The notes under the pieces are model-generated. The model was not told where the DNA came from and searched no databases. It worked only from the letters and a program-made list of their open reading frames with translations. Positions 47,699 to 58,809 of a stretch of 64,000 nucleotides of DNA are shown piece after piece; the first letter of the stretch is position 1; every line of letters starts with the position of its first letter. The position numbers and the translations under genes are program-made. Source of the DNA: Siphonodentalium dalli (Eukaryota; Mollusca; Scaphopoda; Gadilida; Siphonodentaliidae); the NCBI GenBank assembly GCA_032622095.1, contig CP136066.1:131349917-131413916 (forward strand), given 5' to 3'.

Positions 47699-48777
47699 AA
47701 GTGTATATTTTTTCTGTGCAGATATAACTCGTGTCGATCAGGGAATTTTTCGGTGCATTGCCGACAGCAATAACAATTTATTGATACTTTTCTTTTAGGA
47801 CGTTTGGTCGATACGGAATAAGTTATATCGCTACGTTTTCTTTTCTGTTGTCTTTGATGAGTGTCGTGCTGTTGTCTGAGTCCCCCCGCCGTAGAACACC
47901 TCATTTGACAAACGTCACACACGTGGTCGGTGCCGACGCATATCAGTTCGTGTCTCTTCTTGTTGCTTTTATTTTCGAACGATTTGGAACATATTGAACA
48001 CGAATACGAGGTGCGGATATCCGCGCATACTTTCTCGTGTTTTACCCTATCGCTTCTGTATTTGTATACTTTACCACATTTTGAGCACGGGTATTGATTA
48101 TGGTCGTGTTGCGTCCGCTCGTGACGAGTTAGGTTTTTCTTTTGGGTAAACGTCTTGGCACACCGATCGCAGGCGAATACGACCTCCTGAAAATAAATAA
48201 AAAATACTGATACTAGGTCGTATATAGTTACATAATACCTACATCAAAAGGATAATTTTTTTTTTTTTTTTTACCATTAAACATATATCATACGTACCTT
48301 GTGATATTGGAACACACTTGCGCAGACCTTCTCGTGTTTCACGCTATCGCTTCTGTATTTGAACAGTTTACCGCATTTTGAACACGGGTATTGAATACCG
48401 TCGTGTTGTGCCCGCAGGTGGCGAGAGAGGGTTTTCTTCTGAGTATACACCTTGTCACACTGACTGCAGGCGAATTCACTGGGAGTAACCTTTAAATAGA
48501 AGTAAATAAATAATTGACTTCCACAGAATTTATTTCCCCTACAATTAGAAATTTATTTATTTATAATAAATACAACTATACATACAAAGATAATACTCAC
48601 GGAATACGTTTGGCAGATATTATTCAATGTCCTATGTAAATCTTCATGATTAAGCTTGTCGACATTTGATTGGCACATATATTCGCACTTTGGACATTTT
48701 TCTTGATATATCTTTGTGTTTGATACAATAGAAGATAATAGTGGTGGTGGTGGTGATGGTACATTGTCGCGGTCGAT
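47566..48777 (-). CDS. Spliced C2H2 zinc-finger protein fragment, right arm
   Basis: Mirror of 44,098-45,309. Exons on the minus strand: 48,777-48,601, 48,489-48,298 and 48,186-47,566, with the same intron lengths and splice sites. One residue difference was seen in the PPPW segment (PLPW here). It runs convergently into the 3' end of the polymerase frame, which overlaps it by 133 bp in antisense. Confidence 0.6.
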
Positions 48778-49791
48778 TTACTAAAAGGGAATAAAAGGAG
48801 TAAGAAGAAGAAGGTAAAAAAAAAGAAAGATAAAAACACTTTGATATAGGGGAGTAATATAACCCCAACGTCTAGCATTTGGAAATAGTGTTATAACATT
48901 TCTTTAATTAATTCCAAATAGGTACATACAATTTTGATAAAAGTTGCTGCGTTGTAGTCGATACTTCGAGACGAGTAATTTGATATATCACATGACTATA
49001 TTGTTGAGGAAAAAAAAAAAAAAAAAAAAAAAATTTTGAAAAAAAAAAAAAGTTGAATTTTTTTTTGTTACAACATATTTTTTTTTTTTTTTAATTATAC
49101 ATACCATTGTGTTATTTCCGTTTAGAAATTCCGCCTGTTGACAATAAAGCTCGTATTTCTGTCGTCTGATTTTGCAAACTCTGTAGTGTTAGTTTACCTG
49201 CATAGGAAAGTAGACTAAACCCGCTACAATATATATATATATATATTGGCTCCCGACATACATGCATAAGGATAATTAAGACTAAAATAGCATACATACG
49301 CCGGTTACCTGGCAGTATATACGGGCAATTATCTAGGTGCTCGATTTATTGGTCGTCAGTGCCAACATTTTTTGGCATTGCGCCTCACTCTACAATATAT
49401 TAGCTGGGATACGTACACAATGATAATTAAGACTAAAATAGACTGGAGCATACATAAGATGTTGCCTGGTAATATTTCCATCGCAATTATATAGGTGTTA
49501 GACTTATAGGTGTGTGCCAGCATTTTCTCTGTTCACTATATATAATCACAATTCATAACCTTCTGCCACCCGCACTATAGAGGTATTTGTATGTATAGTA
49601 ATCCGCGATGAGGATTCCTCTGATCTTGCTGCCACATTCCAACACATCTGTAGTACATTGTATTTCTAGTAGAGGATTTAGTGCCCTATTACTTCGGACA
49701 GCTTGCCATATACATATGGCTTTACTGCACCTTCTACTTCTAGTGAGAGCTTACCAGGAACTTCTGACAGATATCTACTACTAATAAAAGC

Positions 49792-50001
49792 TTGCCATTA
49801 ACGTCCAGCAGTTTTAATTCTACTATTGATCCCTTGCCTTCCGCTTATAACGACCTACCTAGTACTACCGAGAAAAAAAATGTGAAACAAGCAGGATCCG
49901 CAAAAGGCGATACGACAAGTCTTCTTCTACTTCTAATTCTAAAACTTATTCAACTCGGCTCTGACTCTGAGGAATATTCAAACCCTAAATCTGCAGAGTG
50001 A
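49792..50001 (+). CDS. Small hypothetical frame, Polinton right arm
   Basis: Same 69 codons as 42,876-43,085; no domain. Confidence 0.2.
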   Translation: MPLTSSSFNSTIDPLPSAYNDLPSTTEKKNVKQAGSAKGDTTSLLLLLILKLIQLGSDSEEYSNPKSAE

Positions 50002-50701
50002 GCTGGATTCTTGGGGATTAAAATTTGGTGTGACCACACAAGCTGTTCGAAACTTATTACTAGAGTTATGTTTGTGGGTGAAAGAGGTCAGTTATCCATA
50101 CTCGTGTGTATTTATAAGTTTATACCCCCCAATAAGATTGTAACAGTGGTTTGAAGTATATATTCTCAAAACTATGATTGAACAAGCCTTCTGGAAATAA
50201 AGACAATTGAATAAATATAAATATACATACCTGGTTTTGTGTTTATCCTTAATAGAATACTTCCTGATTTAAAACAATTGTGCTCCAACTTTTATCAAAT
50301 AAAACTAAATAACTATATATTAGAATATATATAGTTGGAAATATATTCCCGTTATTGTGTAACAGTAACCATCCGCCGTTTATATACTGAGCCTTTCATA
50401 TATACCCGCCCTCTTTATTGGCGTCAGACCAAACGAAACGGGCGTCAGTGATATAGCTTCAGCCGGTTACAGTATTTGTTCTCGTGAGCCGAACATCTTT
50501 ATAGTCCTATACTACCCCATTAACTCGCACAAACCGATACACACACACTAAACGAAATTGTTTTACTCAAAATAGAAACGTCGGCTAATTAACGGATACC
50601 TCGCGTTTGATGGTCTATCTGTGTGACTACTAATTAACAATTATTTACCAGGTGTTGTAGTACAAACCCTACCGCGTTTATCGTTCAGTTATACCCTACC
50701 C

Positions 50702-51007
50702 CATTAAAACCTTGGCTCCGTGCCCCGCGGATTTGTTGTGGAAATATTTTTTTACATACACGTGACGCGCTATTCTCGTGATAACCTTGGCCGAATTGTT
50801 TGCCCGGGACCTAGACGTACGCGCGTCGTTTATGGTGATAACCTTCGCCGAATAGATATATATAACCTACACGTACTGGCCCCCCGATCACGCGCTATTC
50901 TCGTGATAACCTTGGCCCGCTTGTTGCGGAAATATTTTGTTCGTCCTTGACCTAGTGGTACCCGCCACGATTATTATGGCGATAACCTTCACCGATATAC
51001 ACCCACG
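50702..51007 (-). repeat. Polinton subterminal repeats, right
   Basis: Mirror set of 41,870-42,175. Confidence 0.7.
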
Positions 51008-51098
51008 CGGCGTGACCTATAATCCCCTGATGGCACAGGAACAGGAGGGGAGCAAATCATGATCAAACCGTCTACCCGAAAGGGTAGACAATACTACT

Positions 51099-51104
51099 TG
51101 CGAC
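51099..51104 (+). repeat. Target-site duplication TGCGAC, right
   Basis: Second six-base copy at the Polinton right edge. Confidence 0.85.
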
Positions 51105-51333
51105 GATCGAAATACCTTTGAATTCGAGCTACTAAACTTGTTTCATGTAGACATTTATATGCAATATGACAAACTGGATGTAGAATCCAAAAACGCGCGT
51201 TCTACTAACAGGTCTACATGAAAACATATACTGTGCTACCGAAGAAGAAAATGAACTAATGGACTTTTTCGTGACCAAAGCCGCATTCCTCTGGAGAGTA
51301 TATGTTGATCGACTGACGCCAAGTCCTGACTAG
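51105..51333 (+). pseudogene. LINE-A ORF2, C-terminal end
   Basis: Resumes the frame interrupted at 41,778 (the HALIECSSICD knuckle region ends across the insertion). After one frameshift near 51,218 the frame ENELMDFFVTKAAFLWRVYV leads to a TAG at 51,331-51,333, a plausible natural end of ORF2. Confidence 0.7.
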
Positions 51334-52140
51334 ATCTCACAAACCTTCATGTAAACTCGATCATAACATGCAGTTATAAGCGTGTTCGTAATTGTTCATA
51401 TCACATATATTGGTGTATTGTTTTACCAGTAAGTACATTTGTCTGTATGTATGTCTGCCGTTTGTTTGTTTGTCTCGTATGCCTGATTGTCTGGCTGTCG
51501 TCTGTATGTCTGTAAGTATGATATGGCTGTGTATATATATATATGAGTGGTGCTGGGGAAATGGTCGGCTCTGAGTCGATAAGACTGCACAAAGGCATTG
51601 GAGTTTGTCGGTCTTCCAGAGAGAGAGAGATCCCTGATTTGGGTCCAACTCCGGCTTGGTCGTCTCGGAGTATGCTATTTCTCTGTATGTAAGTACGATA
51701 TGGCTGTAGAATGGAATGTCTACTTTATGTAGTGCACGAATGTGTGTATATGTGCATGTGTAGTTGGTTCATCATACATATTGAGACATGTGTTGTAGAT
51801 ATGTTTGTAATCATAAATTTGTTATACACTGTGTTATGTACCAAATTGTGTTTGTTTTCATAATATAAACATTTATATATGAATCTCCATATATGGAGGA
51901 TAACAAAGATATATATACCACAGAAGAGTACTTTTCGACACGCCTTTTTCAACTGTTCAACATACGTTTCCTACCACTTTTTGATCACAATTTGAACGGC
52001 TGACGAAAGCCAATACCCAGCCACAATATCCCGCCATTGTTTGGACACGAACGCGTTTCAGACTATATGAAACACACACATTTTTACATGCCATGGGTAT
52101 TATTATTGGCGGCCATTCGGTCGGAAATTACATGAAATAA
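51334..52140. other. LINE-A 3' region and unassigned DNA
   Basis: The first 200 bp probably are LINE-A 3' UTR with TGTATGTCTG-like short repeats and an AT microsatellite near 51,532. Two related phrases GTATG.AAGTA.GATATGGCTGT (51,512 and 51,687) suggest a small duplication. No gene seen. Confidence 0.4.
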
Positions 52141-52145
52141 AAGTT

Positions 52146-52745
52146 AATGGTGGTTTGTGAAAACAATAGTCTCTATTTTCAAACCAATATACTCCATTTC
52201 CAAACCAATACTCGTTCTTGGATTCAATAAGAGACAGTTCCGTTTTAATAGATATAGATTCATAATCAATATTGACCGATGCAAAATTAATGTTCTATTT
52301 TAATTTAATAGTATTCATTGTTCAACTAATATCTAACAACACACAATTAGTAAGATTCGCGCATATTCAATAAACGTACATTCCGTTTCAATAGCCATAT
52401 TTTCTTAATCAATAAAGATATTTCAAACCAATAGACGATTTCCCACGATCAATGATTATCGTTATAAAACTAATAGACCTTATTGTCATTCTTATATTTA
52501 AAAGATATAAATTATCACCAATGCACAACTAATTAATAACGTTCGTATTCGAATCAATATATAATAGCGGAATCAACTATTTCCGGTGAAACCAATGACT
52601 AAAAATACATAATTAATGGACGAGTCTACAGAATTAATAACTTCCGTTTACAAACCAATGAACAATTCTTGAATTACTAGTTAATTCTTAAATTAACGCT
52701 AGGGGCGCCACCAATGTTAAATTAACGCTAGGGGCGCCACCAATC
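52146..52745 (+). repeat. Degenerate 21-bp periodic array
   Basis: A YAATR core recurs at (first A) 52,146, 52,165, 52,186, 52,207, 52,226, 52,247, 52,268, 52,289, 52,307, 52,328, 52,349, 52,369, 52,390, 52,411, 52,430, 52,451, 52,472, then 52,520, 52,535, 52,556, 52,575, 52,594, 52,615, 52,636, 52,657, 52,676, 52,695, 52,713 and 52,742. Most steps are 21 bp, others mainly 18-20. The 13-16 bases in between vary, with a weak TTTC or TTCC near the middle. No frame is open throughout. It is an old minisatellite or a phased noncoding array. Confidence 0.65.
52682..52743 (+). repeat. Short tandem duplication, 29 bp
   Basis: AAATTAACGCTAGGGGCGCC followed by ACCAAT occurs twice in direct succession at the right end of the 21-bp array. 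Confidence 0.85.
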
Positions 52746-52769
52746 TTGCTGGAGTCACCTAACCGCAAA

Positions 52770-53640
52770 ATCCGTGACGTCAACATGGGATATCCCCGCT
52801 GCCAAAAAAAAATGCATGCTCTCGAACATTTTCGCGTCAGAAAGTGACCCTGAACATGAAAACTGCGATGGTATACGGATTGTGGACTATATCCTGTACC
52901 TGTAGCAGATACCGAAGATGCATTTGAGAGCTTGTTTTTAATATTGACCCAGAATGCCGACGAAGATCCGAATTAAGCAACCGAATTTGAGGACTGTATG
53001 ATGTTGATGTATCACTGTCAGTATCTATAACTCATTCACTGTCATTATTACTGTGATTATCACTGTTCCCAGTGTTGCAGGGATTGTCTGTCAAAATCCG
53101 GTGGAGAACTTAGGATGTGTGTGACAAGTACTAACAACAGCAGTATGAATATGATTATGTCAACAATAACAACAACATCTCTAACATCGTAAGATAATCG
53201 TTCGATCTACTGCGTACTAGCACTGTACATTGCGACGACTTCTTCTGAAAACAATCATTGAGTGGAACCGCTTCGAACAGTCAGATGTTGATTCAGGCGA
53301 TCGGTAATACTGAATGTCTGAAGGATTTATTAAATATGGATTCTATTTTCTAGACGTTTCATACGAGCGTCGTGTAATAGGATTCTGAACATTGCTGGAG
53401 TATTGATCAAGTAAACCTGACAGTGCGAAGAGCACTTCAGAACTCAATCATAAGCCAACTAGAACAGAGGTCATGTCAACTTACAGGTTGCATTATACAT
53501 GCATATATTGTGACCACATAAATGATATATACAACTGCAGTGACTACTTCATTATTTCAGTATTCGATACCATAACCATGGTCGTTCCATAGTAATCCAT
53601 ACCATAATTTTTGGTTTTACATACCGGTACGGTACCGGAT
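52770..53640. other. No recognisable feature
   Basis: Mixed-composition DNA with no supported frame, RNA gene or element end. Confidence 0.4.
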
Positions 53641-53734
53641 TGTTTGGTTACTTTTTTTTATTTCGTACTTTGTAGAAAATCATTTATTTGTTTCCATATG
53701 GTGTGACATACATGTAGTAACATGGTATGAAATG

Positions 53735-53835
53735 ACCAATTAATTTCCTACATGGTACGAAACGACCAAACAATAAGGTTCGAAACTACAAAAAATATGG
53801 TACGAAACTACCAAAAATATGGTACGAAATGACTT
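53735..53835 (+). repeat. Short direct repeats ATGGTACGAAAC
   Basis: ATGGTACGAAAYKACCAAA-like units of about 21-25 bp occur four times, partly degenerate. Confidence 0.55.
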
Positions 53836-53929
53836 TAGACGATACAAAACGTCCTGTACCCATTTATATCTCCATTTATATCTCCTCGAGTCAGCAGTGA
53901 GCGGCTTCCGGTATGATGGCGCTGGTGTA

Positions 53930-54020
53930 GGCCACGCGCAAAATACTGAAAACCAAATCTGCGGGTCGCCGACGTCCTTGACCTTGAGTCTTGACGCACG
54001 CGAAATCACATCGACTTCCG
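53930..54020 (-). repeat. GC-rich block, inverse of 63,311-63,393
   Basis: Shares AAAATACTGAAAACCAAATC and TGCGGGTCGCCGACGTCCTT with the block upstream of the LINE-C ORF1. CpG-rich with an ACTTCCG ETS-like site close by. It could be a promoter segment of LINE-C origin or one end of a 9.4-kb inverted pair. Confidence 0.55.
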
Positions 54021-54089
54021 TCGCATCCCGCGGATATTTTGAATATCCTCGAATTGTCGAAACTACGAAAGCTTATTTTTATTGAACTC

Positions 54090-57000
54090 AAAATTCAAGA
54101 TAATTTCTTTCGTTGCGGTAAAGATAATTAGATGGACGTTAATTGCGGTTGGAATTTCTGAAGTCAGATCGCTCGGACATCATCGTTAGCATAGTGTTGC
54201 ATTAATAGCGCGATTAATTCGAGAAATTAAGCTTCTTGTTTGTTTGTTTATTTATTTAATTAATTTAAATTCTTCTCCGAGTCAATCATGATTCATCATC
54301 GATCATTTGATCAATGAATGGAGAATATAAATTATAACACAAAACAAATGATGATTTTGAATTGCGCTGTTTAAAGTTGCACTTGCAGATGGAACTTTGT
54401 GAGTTTGTCCATTGACATTGTATTTCACTATTTGACTATTTCAGTCTTTGTTCTATGAATATGATAATACAGGCATAAACTCTCATTATCACAGCTAGGT
54501 GCTTCACCCAATTATGAATCACTGCCTGCCCTGGGGCTACACATTTGATCATGTTTAATTTAGAATAATCTTGAACATCTGAGTGTATACAGCATTAAAT
54601 AATATGGTATCAAAATTAGATTCAAATTATAAAGCCCCTCCCCCACACCAATCAAATTGAACATAAAGACCCCTTGGTATTATGCACAAAATTAAGTAAA
54701 GAAGTATATACGTAATAGTACGCTTCAGCCTTCGGAACACCACCTATTATATATAATATTTTGACCAAGCAAAGTAAAAACACTCTCTATCACTGGTGAT
54801 ATTTTTACATTTGATATCTTGTACAACTATGTACAACTATGTGGCTTCTTTGAATAAATCAATATCCGACTATTGAAATTGGTTCTGAATGGGTAATATA
54901 TAGAGTATTAAGGAGCAAATATTCATATCTGAATTTCACAGTGTGCACATTTCAATGAAACTGAAAACTACTGCCAGGGCATTGAGCAATTGTCTCTTAC
55001 AATTTTATAAGGACAGAGTACTTGCATGCTACAAGTTGCTCGGGTATATATCTGTGACTGTTTTGTGTTTATTCTAAAACTTGAGTGCGCACACATGTGA
55101 TGGTGTTTCTGTTTAGCACTTGTGCATGTACTCAGTATGTTTCAGTATTGCAAACAGTGCCTCAACATGTTTAAGTGCATGTACTAGTATACATGTATTT
55201 CTGATGAATTATCTAATTACTCTACAGGCACAATTGTGGAAGGTAATGGCAAGCCAGTCTGAAGAATTTGCTTCTGAACAGGCTGGATCAGTACAAAACT
55301 TGTCGAATTGGGTTTTAACCAAATTAATAGCAACTTAATTAGGCCATAAAAATAATACTATGTAGATTATTGAAGGTGCTGAAATATTTAGCAATTAAAT
55401 AAGCTTGGTGTTTTTAATCTGAAGCCATATTAATTGTGACTATAATTGATATTACTCTCGGGATCCAAATAAACAGATGGGTACTCTTATTATATTTCAA
55501 ATAATTTGATGTAAACATCCCCCATATGTTGCTCATTTGGGTCCCTATATTTTTTTCATTTCATTCCAAATAACTGCTTTTCATATAAAAACCACTTTAA
55601 TGTGATGTATATGATTATTAATAATCAGACAAGGGCTAACACAGAGCTCTTCTATTGGTTCTTATAGGGTTAAACCCTGTACTATTATTTAATTTTGAGG
55701 ACCCCCCCCCCCCCACCGTACTATTTTTCAGTCCCCTACTGGATTTATTATTTACATTAATATTAAAGTCAAGATAATTAATACATAGATATAGAGATAA
55801 GTTTGGTATACACCAACCAATATTTTACAATTACATACAGAGGCTTAGCCAGCCATGAATCCACTGGTCTTTTGAACAGGCAGTTACAAAAGTGGACTGA
55901 ATTATTCTCAAGATTGTATGAACTTGTAAGCTACAGACTCTTTAATACCGCTTTAACTTTTTAATAGTCAAAACCAATTTTTTTCGTCTCAATTTTAACA
56001 AGGAATTTGGAAAGGATTTTAAATATATATATGTACATGTATTAGTAATTTACAGGTGGCTTTGTTGGAAAGCTAGATTTGATTTTTTGGGGGGATTAAT
56101 TGGGGTGTGGCATCATCATAGCCCCCAGTGATATGTACCGTGTTGGCTATTGTAACAAATGATGGATCGATCCATATGGACACACTATTTCTAGTTTTTT
56201 TGGTAACTCCCTGATGAATATTTCCTTTCTTCCATAAGTTGTATACTAGATGCATGCACTAATAAATATATACATTATACAATGTACCTGAATGTACAGG
56301 TAAAATTCAGAATCAATAAAATCTGAATATTTTTTTCATTGCCTAGGTTAGATGTTTGCTGGTTTGGATAAGGACAACAGATGAGTCATCCTGATGAATA
56401 AATCCAGTGATTTTCAGTTCTATTTCATCATTGGAAAAGATGCAACACCATTCACTCAGCTTCAACAAATATGAGTTCCACTGTTGAGAATGATCATGGA
56501 CTGTCAAAATGAAACATCGGACTGACCAATTTCTTCAATTGTTGAATAAATCATGTACTACATGTAGTAGATATCCATAATGAATAATTTCTTCTTTGAC
56601 TGCCACCCCATAAAATCAATCCAGCATAGCCTTGGGGACCTACAGGAAGCATACATATTACATAATATAAATTGAAAAGAGAAGGTTTAAACATGTATAT
56701 TGAGAGTCCCAACACACTACTAGTAATCACATATCTTTTTATACTATAATTACTACAGTAAAAGTAAACTAATTTTGGGAAACAAATTTACAATTTCTTC
56801 TGTACTTTAATTTGAAGCATTTCACTGTTCAGGCCTTAAATTGAACCTGGTAATTGTTTGCTTATATCATGTAGCAAGGATTAATTAGACAAATAAATAC
56901 ACAAGGAGTAGATATATTCTAACTACATATGCCTCAGATAAAATGATTTAAGCGATAGACCTTTTATATATCACCTCATAAAGAAAAAATGCTCATTATG

Positions 57001-57820
57001 TTCATACAGGTTGTAAAATTAAAGGGTACCCATCAATAGATTTATCATGTCAAGATGTGGTAATAATAAAGAGTGCTTGTATGGCAATAACAAAAAAATA
57101 CTAATAACTATGTTCATTTGACAAAGTACATGCATGTACATGTAAGTCTACTATTATATTTAACTATCTAATGTACTTATAACTCATTTACATTATGAGA
57201 ACGTAACAAATAATGTACAATTACTAGTTTAATTTGAGGTCTGAACATTATGAATTGCATTAAAATGTTGTATCCTCTTGTGGGGCTAAAAGGAAACAAA
57301 TTCTTAAATGTACCTGGTCATCTGCGATATTTCAGAGAAACCATCCAATTAGATAATTATATTCATAATATTTTACCTAGAATATTTTCATTTAAAAATG
57401 TAATACTCTAGAAAAAGCCACATTTCTGTGCCAGTTCATGAACAATTATTTGGAGAAAAAAAATGTCCCAAGTTGACTAGTCTCTCTGACCCAAATTATT
57501 ATTTTATACCATGAATAGATACAAAGAGTCTCAGAAGAGATAACCCATCTTTAATTAAACTGGCTCTGGGTATGAGTACAGAATTATGGAATACCACAGA
57601 CCAGGAGACTTGTTATCAAAATATTTATTGGACTGACAGCATATGAAGTGCCTTTAGAGAAAAAATATTGCAATTAATGGTGTAACAGGGCGTCACCCCC
57701 ACCGGGGAAGTTATCATAGGATATCCCCCCCCCACACAGCTACATACACCCCAGCTAGTGCCAAATAAATTAGATAATTTTTTGGTCATGGGTGTACCCA
57801 GCGTTGCTCGGGTAAAGAAT
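54090..57820. other. AT-rich DNA, no gene recognised
   Basis: Apart from the possible exon at 55,229-55,338 and a C run near 55,703, I see no supported gene, RNA or element end here. Composition is even and there are no obvious repeats within the window. Confidence 0.4.
55229..55338 (+). CDS. Possible terminal exon, host or unknown
   Basis: Preceded by an acceptor-like TTATCTAATTACTCTACAG (ending 55,228). The open stretch of 36 codons (ending TAA) is rich in Gln, Ser and Glu, unlike the surrounding AT-rich noncoding DNA: AQLWKVMASQSEEFASEQAG. I do not recognise the protein and could not place upstream exons. Chance is a real alternative. Confidence 0.2.
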
Positions 57821-57824
57821 AAGT

Positions 57825-58480
57825 AAATTATTAGTGTCCCTTCAAGTCATTTCAATTAATTATTAGTCACCTGAGGTAAACATCACCCATTGCATGACAC
57901 TATCCGGATAAAGTTACCTCTATCTTTTAAGATGATAACAAACGCTCTTTATTGCTAATTATTTGTGCGTTTTTAAGTCATCTGATGTCAACGGCACCTA
58001 TCCCATGACACTCCCCATGTCAAATTACCCACATATCATATATGTTAAGATAATTTATTAGTTCCCCTTTAAGTCATCTGATGTCAAAGGCGCCTATCCC
58101 ATGGCCAGGTGACCCCTGTGTACCAATTTTCCTACATCGTCTAAGCTGATAAGGAGCGCTCTTTATTGTTCATCATATATGATAATATAATTCGCCTTTA
58201 GGGTCAATGGCACCTATCAAATGGTACTCCCCGGGTCAATTTATCCCTACATACCGTACCAATTTCAAGTGACCAATGTCCAACTAGTTTGGGTTTTTCA
58301 TTAATTATTTAATTAAAATCGTTTATTAATGCCCCTTTAAGTTGTCTGAGGTCAATGCCACCTATCCCATGACACTCCCAAGGTCAATTTGCCCATGTGT
58401 ATCAATTTTCATCGACCAGATTACAACCATTTTGGGTATATAATTATTTAGTTCAATTAATTATTAGTGCCCTTTTAAGA
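57825..58480 (+). repeat. Diverged tandem repeat, 130-190 bp units
   Basis: Each unit has CCCTTTAAGTCATCTGATGTCA, GGCACCTATCCCATGACACT, a GGTCAA word, CAATTTTC and often CGCTCTTTATTG. Copies start near 57,835, 57,970, 58,070, 58,195 and 58,330. One further unit (58,652-58,800) is inverted. Confidence 0.6.
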
Positions 58481-58573
58481 CACCTGGCACCTGAAATATG
58501 GCTTGTTTTCATTCATCGGAAATCTCTCAATGAGAGCTTTCCAATGAATGGCAACAATCCATATTTCCGACTA

Positions 58574-58639
58574 GATCCTGAAAAGTTACCCATAATTCTG
58601 CTGTGGTTAAGGAGTCGATTATTTAGGGCCTTACTGTAG
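58574..58639 (+). repeat. Copy of the 12.2-kb foldback module
   Basis: ATCCTGAAAAGTTACCCATA and ATTCTGCTGTGGTTAAG match the array at 12,207-12,620. Confidence 0.65.
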
Positions 58640-58651
58640 ATGATCAATGAA

Positions 58652-58800
58652 GAGCGCTTGTTATCAGCTCAGAAGATATGTGGGATAATTTGCACACAAA
58701 GGTAAATTGACACAAGGAGTGTCATGGGATAGTTGATATTGACATCAGATGACTTAAAGAGGAACTAATAATTACAAATAAAGAGCGTTTATTATCAACT
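58652..58800 (-). repeat. Inverted unit of the 57.8-kb repeat
   Basis: Contains TGTCATGGGATAG, GACATCAGATGACTTAAAG and AATAAAGAGCGTTTATTATC, the reverse complements of words in 57,825-58,480. Confidence 0.55.
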
Positions 58801-58809
58801 TAAAGAAAG

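Larger units (their letters stand above)
41779..51098. mobile_element. Palindromic (snap-back) Polinton/Maverick derivative
   Basis: A 9,320-bp element with AG...CT ends (AGTAGTATTG and its complement) and a 6-bp target duplication, as in Polintons. Arms 41,779-45,820 and 47,055-51,098 (4,042 and 4,044 bp) are inverted and nearly identical; the spacer 45,821-47,054 holds the front of a type B DNA polymerase gene. No integrase, ATPase, protease or capsid gene is present, so it is defective and must have been mobilised in trans. Both ends are the same Polinton end. It inserted into the ORF2 C-terminal codons of LINE-A. Confidence 0.85.
47055..51098 (-). repeat. Polinton right arm
   Basis: Inverse copy of 41,779-45,820, ending with the complement of AGTAGTATTG at 51,098. 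Confidence 0.85.
15282..51500 (+). mobile_element. LINE-A, one nested non-LTR retrotransposon
   Basis: Pieces of one + strand LINE occur in order: 5' monomers (15.28-15.81 kb), ORF1 (15.85-17.13 and 19.02-19.33 kb), ORF2 endonuclease (19.33-20.31 kb), ORF2 reverse transcriptase (39.34-41.78 kb) and ORF2 C-terminus (51.10-51.33 kb). The gaps are an antisense LINE-B and two giant palindromic elements. The reading frame across 20,309/39,347 and across 41,778/51,105 is continuous once the insertion and one target copy are disregarded, which proves that the parts were one element. Summed length is about 5.5 kb. The ORF1 C-terminal domain and APE-type endonuclease place it near the CR1/L2/Jockey group. 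The 3' end is uncertain. Confidence 0.8.

Noticed and set aside
52146-52745. CRISPR-like array (short core with variable spacers)
   Set aside because: The core is only about 5-6 bases and degenerate, spacers are 13-16 bases, and the DNA is animal nuclear. It is a degenerate periodic repeat, not CRISPR.
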